Shown here one piece after another: positions 59,207 to 64,000 of a DNA stretch of 64,000 nucleotides (position 1 is the first letter of the stretch; each line of letters starts with the position of its first letter). The stretch lies in contig CAMNDM010000009.1 in NCBI GenBank assembly GCA_946535435.1, positions 28,449 to 92,448 of the forward strand. Reading direction: 5' to 3'. The stretch is from Physcocola sp002396385 (GTDB taxonomy: Bacteria > Bacteroidota > Bacteroidia > Bacteroidales > Paludibacteraceae). A model generated the notes under the pieces. The model ran no database searches and had not been told where the DNA came from. It was given only the letters and a program-made list of their open reading frames with translations. A program made the position numbers and the translations under genes.

Positions 59207-59392
59207 ATGGCACGCCCAATAAAAGAGACACCGATATTGTATGGTGAGGATGCACGGCGTTTCGAAAACGAATTAAACAATGTCCAGCCTCTTTCAAAAG
59301 AAGAAAAAGAACGGATTCGTACTCATTACGAAGAAGTTCTGTTGATGATGGATAGAGGAAAAGATCTCAGTTTCCCAAAAGAAAATGACTGA
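59207..59392 (+). CDS. Antitoxin-like protein of a GNAT pair
   Basis: 61 residues: MARPIKETPILYGEDARRFE, then a helical charged region and KDLSFPKEND. The opening P-x-L-Y-G-E-D-A-R-R-F is a recurrent N-terminus of small proteins placed before GNAT genes in Bacteroidota. It overlaps the GNAT start by 8 bases (59385-59392). A toxin-antitoxin function is inferred from this arrangement. Confidence 0.75.
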   Translation: MARPIKETPILYGEDARRFENELNNVQPLSKEEKERIRTHYEEVLLMMDRGKDLSFPKEND

Positions 59393-59933
59393 TTCGCAAG
59401 AATTCGCTGTTCATAAATTAGCTTTTGGCGAGTATGTAAAGTCATTTGATTGCGGTGATGACGATTTAAATGACTTTATTATAAGCGAAGCTCCCTTGTA
59501 TCGGAAATCACTTTTGGCTGTGACTTATGTCATGGTCAGAATGAGCGACCCACTAAAGGTAGTGGCCTTTTGTAGCTTGGCTAACGATAGAATTTCTGTC
59601 GCAGATTTTGAACAAAAAACTGATTTCAATCGTTTCCGACGTAAGCAAGATATTCCTCAGCCTAAACGAATTAAGAGTTATCCTGCAGTGAAAGTTTGTA
59701 GGCTTGCTGTCGATGATTCTGTTAAAGGCTTACATTTAGGAACAAAAATGCTAGATTTTATAAAAGGATATTTTGTTTCAGACAATAAAACGGGTTGTCG
59801 TTTTATTACGGTAGATGCCTATCTAGATGCAATTCCGTTTTATTTAAAGAATGGTTTTAAGCCTTTGAATGAAGATGATGCAAATTCGGAATATACTCGA
59901 CTCCTTTTTTTCGATTTGTATTCTTTAATGTGA
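59385..59933 (+). CDS. GNAT-family N-acetyltransferase, probable toxin or antitoxin-linked enzyme
   Basis: A 182-residue GNAT. After the N-terminal AFGEYVKSFDCGDDDLNDFI block comes a central strand KVCRLAVDDSVKGLHLGTKML carrying the acetyl-CoA motif (R/Q-x-x-G-x-G/A-like: VKGLHLGTKM), and the C-terminal AIPFYLKNGFKPL. TacT/AtaT-type GNATs acetylate aminoacyl-tRNAs and are paired with small upstream proteins; this pair fits but the antitoxin lacks an obvious ribbon-helix-helix. Codon usage and AT content are higher than in the neighbouring polysaccharide genes, pointing to acquired cargo. Confidence 0.85.
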   Translation: MTDSQEFAVHKLAFGEYVKSFDCGDDDLNDFIISEAPLYRKSLLAVTYVMVRMSDPLKVVAFCSLANDRISVADFEQKTDFNRFRRKQDIPQPKRIKSYPAVKVCRLAVDDSVKGLHLGTKMLDFIKGYFVSDNKTGCRFITVDAYLDAIPFYLKNGFKPLNEDDANSEYTRLLFFDLYSLM

Positions 59934-60321
59934 TTTATAATCTTCTTTTTTTGTGAATACATATCACGAAAAACTGACATGTCCAGTTTTCCTAGTTTTA
60001 GATGTTTTATTAAAAAATCTCTTCACTGCCGAAGGCATCAGTCACAGATATATCTGTTGAATCAGTTTAATCTGTGTTCAAAAATCTTTACGTGTTCAAT
60101 AAATAAAACCAGTAAAACTTTAAAACAAGTTATCCAACGCAGTTGGTGTGTTTTCCTAGTTTTAAATGTTTTATTAAGACCCATCCAATGCCGTAGGCGT
60201 TGTTCTGAAGCACTGCGTGGCTCACAGGTAAACATATAATTGAATTGATAAACTCTGAATATAAACAATAAAATATCAGCCTCTGATAAAAATAACCGTC
60301 AGGGGCTAAATAACTTGAATT
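59934..60321. repeat. Intergenic repeat copies E7a (partial) and E7b
   Basis: Partial hairpin right half with GACATGTC (59976-59983) and GTTTTATT (60004-60011), a tail unit (TGCC-GAA-GGCA, AATCTGTGTTCAAAAATC), then full copy E7b at 60102-60175 (inner stem CCAAC-GCA-GTTGG) and an ATGCC-GTA-GGCGT palindrome. No gene. Confidence 0.9.
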
Positions 60322-61371
60322 ATGAGCATTTTTAATGGCAAGACCTTAATGATTACCGGAGGAACAGGTTCCTTTGGTAACGCCGTCTTAAACAGATTTT
60401 TAAGAACTGACATTGCTGAGATCAGAATCTTCTCGCGCGACGAGAAGAAGCAAGACGATATGCGGCACGAATACCAGGTGAAATACCCTGATGTGGCCCA
60501 CAAAATCAAGTTCTTTATTGGCGATGTCCGCAACCTGCAGTCTTGCCGTAACGCTATGCCGGGTGTTGATTATATTTTCCATGCTGCCGCATTAAAGCAG
60601 GTGCCATCGTGCGAGTTCTTCCCGATGGAGGCTGTAAAGACCAACGTTATCGGTACCGACAATGTGCTGACTGCGGCTATCGAGTACAAGGTAGGTGCCG
60701 TTATCTGCCTTTCTACCGACAAGGCCGCCTATCCGATCAATGCCATGGGTATCACCAAGGCTATTGAGGAGAAAATTGCGGTGGCCAAGTCTCGTTATAG
60801 TGGCGATACCAAGATTTGCTGCACCCGCTATGGCAATGTGATGTGCTCGCGTGGATCTGTTATCCCATTGTGGATAGACCAGATACGTAATGGTAACCCT
60901 ATCACCCTTACAGAACCTAAGATGACCCGCTTTATCATGTCGCTCGAAGAGGCGGTCGATTTGGTCCTTTTCGCTTTCGAACACGGTCAGAACGGCGATA
61001 TTCTGGTTCAGAAGGCACCTGCCTGTACCATCCAGACACAGGCCGAGGCTGTTTGTGAACTCTTCGGTGGCAAGAAAGAGAATATTAAGGTGATTGGCAT
61101 CCGTCACGGAGAAAAAATGTATGAAACCCTTCTTACGAACGAGGAATGTGCCAAGGCCGAAGATATGGGTAATTTCTACCGTGTGCCTGCCGACAACCGC
61201 TCGCTTAATTACGATAAGTATTTTGTGGAAGGTGATGCCAAGCGTTGCCAACTTTCCGAGTTCAATAGCGATAACACCCGCCGCTTGAATCTTGAGGAAA
61301 CCAAGGCTAAAATTGCGGCTCTCGAGTATATCCAGAACGAGTTAAACGGAGTGGTTAATTTAGCAAAGTAA
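60322..61371 (+). CDS. capE: UDP-N-acetylglucosamine 4,6-dehydratase/5-epimerase (CapE-like)
   Basis: First step of the UDP-L-FucNAc pathway: UDP-GlcNAc to a 4-keto-6-deoxy sugar with inversion at C5. Cytosolic SDR: ITGGTGSFGNAVLNRF at the N-terminus, SRDEKKQDDM and HAAALKQVPSCEFFPMEAV, catalytic STDKAAYPINAMGITKA (Met-x3-Lys, normal for this family), TRYGNVMCSRGSVIPLW. The 349-residue length lacks the membrane region of the FlaA1-like enzyme at 51298. The start follows repeat E7b by 146 bases. Works with capF, next. Confidence 0.93.
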   Translation: MSIFNGKTLMITGGTGSFGNAVLNRFLRTDIAEIRIFSRDEKKQDDMRHEYQVKYPDVAHKIKFFIGDVRNLQSCRNAMPGVDYIFHAAALKQVPSCEFFPMEAVKTNVIGTDNVLTAAIEYKVGAVICLSTDKAAYPINAMGITKAIEEKIAVAKSRYSGDTKICCTRYGNVMCSRGSVIPLWIDQIRNGNPITLTEPKMTRFIMSLEEAVDLVLFAFEHGQNGDILVQKAPACTIQTQAEAVCELFGGKKENIKVIGIRHGEKMYETLLTNEECAKAEDMGNFYRVPADNRSLNYDKYFVEGDAKRCQLSEFNSDNTRRLNLEETKAKIAALEYIQNELNGVVNLAK

Positions 61372-61381
61372 TAGCGTCAAC

Positions 61382-61421
61382 GAGTAACTGAGTAGCTAAG
61401 TTGATAAGTTGCAGAGTTGAC
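61382..61421 (+). repeat. Short array of five degenerate octamers
   Basis: Immediately after the capE stop: GAGTAACT, GAGTAGCT, AAGTTGAT, AAGTTGCA, GAGTTGAC, i.e. (G/A)AGT(T/A)(G/A)(C/A)(T/A/C) in phase. A third short-period repeat class distinct from the heptamers at 41.2 kb. Confidence 0.75.
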
Positions 61422-61432
61422 CTGTGTCCCAC

Positions 61433-61662
61433 TTATACTCTACGAGTAGAAATCGTTGATGAAATCCGATTAAAAAGAAATAGAAAAAGATATTTCTTTA
61501 AAGAGATTTCGTCTTCAAATTTCTTGTGAAGCAATAAAGGTATCATGTTTATACTCTACGAGTAGAAATCTTAGTCGAAATCTGAAGGTGGAAATAACTT
61601 GTTTCTAAGATTCCCACATTAATTTCTTGCGAAGCAATAAACAAAAAGTAGGCACTAATAAA
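61433..61662. repeat. Two copies of a 116-base palindrome-bearing repeat, forward orientation
   Basis: TACTC-TAC-GAGTA palindromes at 61436-61448 and 61552-61564 (period 116), each followed by AGAAATC ... and ending in a second palindrome TTG(C/T)-GAA-GCAA plus TAAA (last one 61627-61637). The final copy ends 25 bases before the capF ATG. The same unit occurs downstream of capF as its reverse complement. Confidence 0.88.
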
Positions 61663-62889
61663 ATGAAAGTATTAGTAACCGGCGCCAAGGGCTTTGTAGG
61701 TAAGAACCTGTGTGCCCAACTCAATAACATCAAAGAAGGCAAGGCAAAGTGTTATGGCGACCTTGTTATAGACGAGGTTTACCAATACGACATCGATTCC
61801 ACACCCGAAGAGCTTGATGCTTGGTGTAAGGAAGCAGATTTCGTCTTCAACCTTGCAGGCGTAAACCGCCCTCAAGATCCAAAAGAATTTATGGAGGGCA
61901 ACTTTGGTTTCGCCACAGTCCTTCTGAATACGCTCAAGAAGTATAAGAACACCTGCCCGGTAATGATTAGTAGTTCTATTCAGGCTACATTGGCCGGACG
62001 TTTTGGAACTTCAGAATATGGGAAAAGTAAAAAGGCGGGTGAGGAACTGATGTTCCAATACGGTAAAGAAACCGGAGCTAAGGTTTTGGTGTACCGTTTC
62101 CCTAACCTTTTCGGCAAATGGTGCCGCCCGAATTACAACTCGGCCATTGCCACTTTTTGTAACAATATAGCCCACGATCTGCCGATTCAAGTGAATGACC
62201 GTTCGGTAGAAATGGAACTCCTATACATCGACGACCTCGTAGAGGAAATGATTTGTGCCTTGAAGGGTAATGGTAATCGTTGCGAGTTTGATGGCGTGGA
62301 AACGGTACCAACAGCCGGTGGCCGTTTTTACTACGTGCCCGTTACCCATAAGACCACACTTGGCGAGATAGTAGACCTGATTAATGAGTGTGCCGATGCG
62401 GCAGCTAACAAAGGCGGCATCAATATGATTGACCTCTCTCAAGGCTCCCTCCGTTACAAACTCATGACCACATATCTCAGTTATCTGCCAAAAGAGAAAG
62501 CCATCTACGACCACAAGATGAATGTCGACCCAAGAGGTTCGTTTACCGAACTCGTACACTCGCTTAATTGTGGCCAGGTCAGCATCAACATCAGTAAGCC
62601 TGGCATCACCAAGGGGCAGCACTGGCACCATTCTAAGTTCGAGTATTTCACTGTGGTGTCTGGTCACGGACTCATTCAACTCCGTAACGAAGCTGACCCG
62701 AATGCCGAAATTCTTAATTTCGAAGTCAGTGGCGACAAAATCCAGTCAGTCATTATGCTTCCGGGCTACACGCATAACATCATCAACCTCTCCGATACGC
62801 AAGACCTCGTTACCGTTATGTATTGTAACGAAATCTTCAATCCTAACCGTCCCGACACCTACTTCGATCCTGTAGAGCGTAAGGCCTAA
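61663..62889 (+). CDS. capF: UDP-2-acetamido-2,6-dideoxy-hexulose reductase with cupin (CapF-like)
   Basis: Second step towards UDP-L-FucNAc: reduction at C4 of the CapE product. N-terminal SDR half begins KVLVTGAKGFVGKNL with FNLAGVNRPQDPKEF, SSSIQAT and YGKSKKAGEE (Tyr-x3-Lys); the C-terminal half is a cupin (PGITKGQHWHHSKFEYFTVV with the metal-type His cluster, and PGYTHNIINLSDTQDLVTVM), the domain pair typical of CapF. The ATG at 61663 is chosen because the conserved start lies there; an in-frame ATG 12 codons upstream is within repeat sequence. The third enzyme (2-epimerase, CapG) is not in the window and is expected after the repeats. Confidence 0.93.
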   Translation: MKVLVTGAKGFVGKNLCAQLNNIKEGKAKCYGDLVIDEVYQYDIDSTPEELDAWCKEADFVFNLAGVNRPQDPKEFMEGNFGFATVLLNTLKKYKNTCPVMISSSIQATLAGRFGTSEYGKSKKAGEELMFQYGKETGAKVLVYRFPNLFGKWCRPNYNSAIATFCNNIAHDLPIQVNDRSVEMELLYIDDLVEEMICALKGNGNRCEFDGVETVPTAGGRFYYVPVTHKTTLGEIVDLINECADAAANKGGINMIDLSQGSLRYKLMTTYLSYLPKEKAIYDHKMNVDPRGSFTELVHSLNCGQVSINISKPGITKGQHWHHSKFEYFTVVSGHGLIQLRNEADPNAEILNFEVSGDKIQSVIMLPGYTHNIINLSDTQDLVTVMYCNEIFNPNRPDTYFDPVERKA

Positions 62890-63260
62890 AGTGTATAGAT
62901 TTTATAGCTTCGCAAGAAATTTAGGAGGAAATGTGAAAATAAGAAATAATTCTTAGGATTTCTTCTTTTGAATTCGTCAATGGTTTCTACTCGCAGAGTA
63001 TAAGGTGATACCTTTATAGCTTCGCTAGAAATTTAGGAGGAAATCTATATATAAGAAATGATTCTTAGGATTTCTTACTTTTGATTTCGTCAATGATTTC
63101 TACTCGCAGAGTATAAGGTGATACATTTATTGCTTTGCAAGAAATTTTTGAGGAAATCTATAAATAAGAAATCTATGATTTCTTAATGTGAAATTTCTCC
63201 CCATAGATTTCTACTCGCAGAGAATAAAATTATCTATAGAGGTATAAATATATTCGGTTA
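62890..63260. repeat. Three copies of the 111-113-base repeat, reverse orientation
   Basis: TACTC-GCA-GAGTA palindromes at 62988-63000 and 63101-63113 and a diverged copy at 63212 (periods 113 and 111), each preceded by AGCTTCGC/GCTTTGCAAGAAAT and an AAGAAAT ... ATTTCTT hairpin. Compared with the copies before capF these are reverse complements. No gene; promoter-like boxes not recognised. Confidence 0.9.
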
Positions 63261-63683
63261 ATGGATGTTTTACAAGAATATGATAACAAACTAAAACCAC
63301 TTCGCGAAATTGTAGGCGCTGCAATGGAAGTATACAATGAGTGGGGTGCAGGTTTGTTAGAGTCTGCATATGAAGCGGGAATGTTCCATTTGTTAAGTAA
63401 AACTCATAAAGTGGAGCGTCAAAAATATTTACCCATTTATTGGAAAGGAGAAAAACTTCAGGATAACTACCGTTTAGACCTTCTTGTAGATGATGTGATA
63501 GTTGAACTGAAATCGTGTAAGTTCGCTTCTGCAGAACATAAAAAACAGTTGCAGAATTATATGAAATTAACTCATAGTACCTATGGTTTGTTAATTAATT
63601 TCTCTGATTCAATTGTATACTCAGAAGCTTACAAATTGTATAATGACGGTAAAGTCGAAAAAATCTCTTTAAAATATATTTGA
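63261..63683 (+). CDS. GxxExxY family protein (second copy)
   Basis: 140 residues with the motif G-L-L-E-S-A-Y (about 31-37) after REIVGAAMEVYNEWGA, and a PD-(D/E)XK-like core YRLDLLVDDVIVELKSCKFAS followed by KQLQNYMKLTHSTYGLLINF. Only distantly similar to the copy at 53388-53837 outside the motifs, so not a recent duplication. It is surrounded on both sides by direct repeats of the 112-base unit and again interrupts the polysaccharide locus. Confidence 0.88.
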   Translation: MDVLQEYDNKLKPLREIVGAAMEVYNEWGAGLLESAYEAGMFHLLSKTHKVERQKYLPIYWKGEKLQDNYRLDLLVDDVIVELKSCKFASAEHKKQLQNYMKLTHSTYGLLINFSDSIVYSEAYKLYNDGKVEKISLKYI

Positions 63684-64000
63684 TTTTCTGCATACTAGCC
63701 CTATAGCTTCACAAGAAATTAGTTAGTAAAACTCAAAAAAGAACCGCAACACAAGATTTCTTCCTTATAGATTTCGTCAATGATTTCTACTCGCAGAGTA
63801 TAAGGTGATACCTTTATTGCTTTGCAAGAAATTTAGGAGGAAATCTGAAAATAAGAAATAATTCTTAGGATTTCTTACTTTTGATTTCGTCAATGATTTC
63901 TACTTGCAGAGTATAAATTGGTTCTTATAAAGCTTTGCAAGAAATTAGTTAGTAAAACTCAAAAGAGAACCACAACACAAGATTTCTTCCTTATAGATTT
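63684..64000. repeat. Further copies of the 112-base repeat to the window end
   Basis: TACTC-GCA-GAGTA at 63788-63800 and a diverged form at 63901-63913 (period 113), alternating with a segment AAGAAATTAGTTAGTAAAAC that occurs twice (63714 and 63942). The array runs off the window edge. No gene seen. Confidence 0.88.

Noticed and set aside
53200..60321. Many short open frames inside the AATAAAAC repeats, on both strands
   Set aside because: They recur with the repeat, consist of repeat translation and have no start signals; explained by the DNA repeat, not by genes.
53388..63683. An insertion sequence carrying the GxxExxY genes
   Set aside because: No transposase, no target-site duplication and the flanking repeats are present in many copies elsewhere without the gene.
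61433..64000. Possible CRISPR array in the 112-base units
   Set aside because: The repeated segment is longer than typical direct repeats, the intervening sequence is itself repeated rather than unique, and no cas genes are present.

Overview
The window looks like an accessory-rich stretch of a gut- or rumen-type Bacteroidales chromosome. Evidence seen in the sequence: many genes are preceded by the Bacteroidota -7 box TAnnTTTG (several with a CTTG/TTTG -33 element exactly 20 bases upstream), Shine-Dalgarno sites are mostly absent, several secreted proteins end in type IX secretion (T9SS) C-terminal sorting domains, and there are a Wzz/BY-kinase fusion, DUF1573 proteins, CotH/lamin-tail proteins and a tandem C10 (streptopain-like) protease. 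Family-level assignment is not possible from the sequence alone.

Layout. 1-6.6 kb: most of a type I restriction-modification locus (DUF1016/YhcG nuclease cut by the window edge, hsdS, a GHKL-ATPase/STAS-like protein with its own promoter, hsdR); hsdM is not here and is probably just upstream. 7-21 kb: secreted proteins (two CotH/LTD proteins bracketing an Rpn-family nuclease with 24-base repeats, a 1061-residue double C10 protease, a trypsin-like protease), then 5-formyl-THF cyclo-ligase and QueD. 21-45 kb: mostly core or housekeeping genes (DnaJ-domain protein with a broken frame, CBM6 glycoside hydrolase, JAMM peptidase, cyclophilin lipoprotein, L31, nadK, fmt, ECF sigma factor, pepT, metallophosphoesterase, DUF1573 pair, M23 and C69 peptidases, a hot-dog thioesterase, dciA, recF, OmpA-PD40 protein, YafQ-type toxin-antitoxin, tRNA-Ser and tRNA-Lys).

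46-64 kb: an envelope polysaccharide locus (BY-kinase/Wzz, UDP-glucuronate 4-epimerase, UDP-glucose dehydrogenase, FlaA1/CapD-like dehydratase, glmS, capE, capF). It makes UDP-sugar precursors (UDP-GlcA/GalA, UDP-GlcNAc supply, UDP-6-deoxy-HexNAc leading to UDP-FucNAc). It is interrupted by non-polysaccharide cargo: two GxxExxY proteins, an ATPase-nuclease pair that resembles a phage-defence module, and two GNAT/antitoxin-like pairs, one truncated.

The most unusual signal is a set of intergenic repeat systems around this small cargo: (i) 25 in-phase degenerate heptamers (GGTACTA-like) and an inverted partner array (GGGACTA-like) flanking a four-helix-bundle gene next to recF; (ii) about nine copies of a 75-78 base nested hairpin (AATAAAAC ... 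GTTTTATT) with variable inner stems and trinucleotide loops between 53.2 and 60.2 kb; (iii) 111-116 base repeats with TACTC-nnn-GAGTA palindromes from 61.4 kb to the window end, in opposite orientations on the two sides of capF; (iv) a short octamer array after capE. Inner stems differ between copies while remaining self-complementary, which suggests selection for structure. Other leads are a candidate small RNA at 33.0 kb, a conserved-looking Bacteroidales small RNA at 38.5 kb, a structured L31 leader, a degenerate second protease domain, and a C69 peptidase lacking its nucleophile cysteine.
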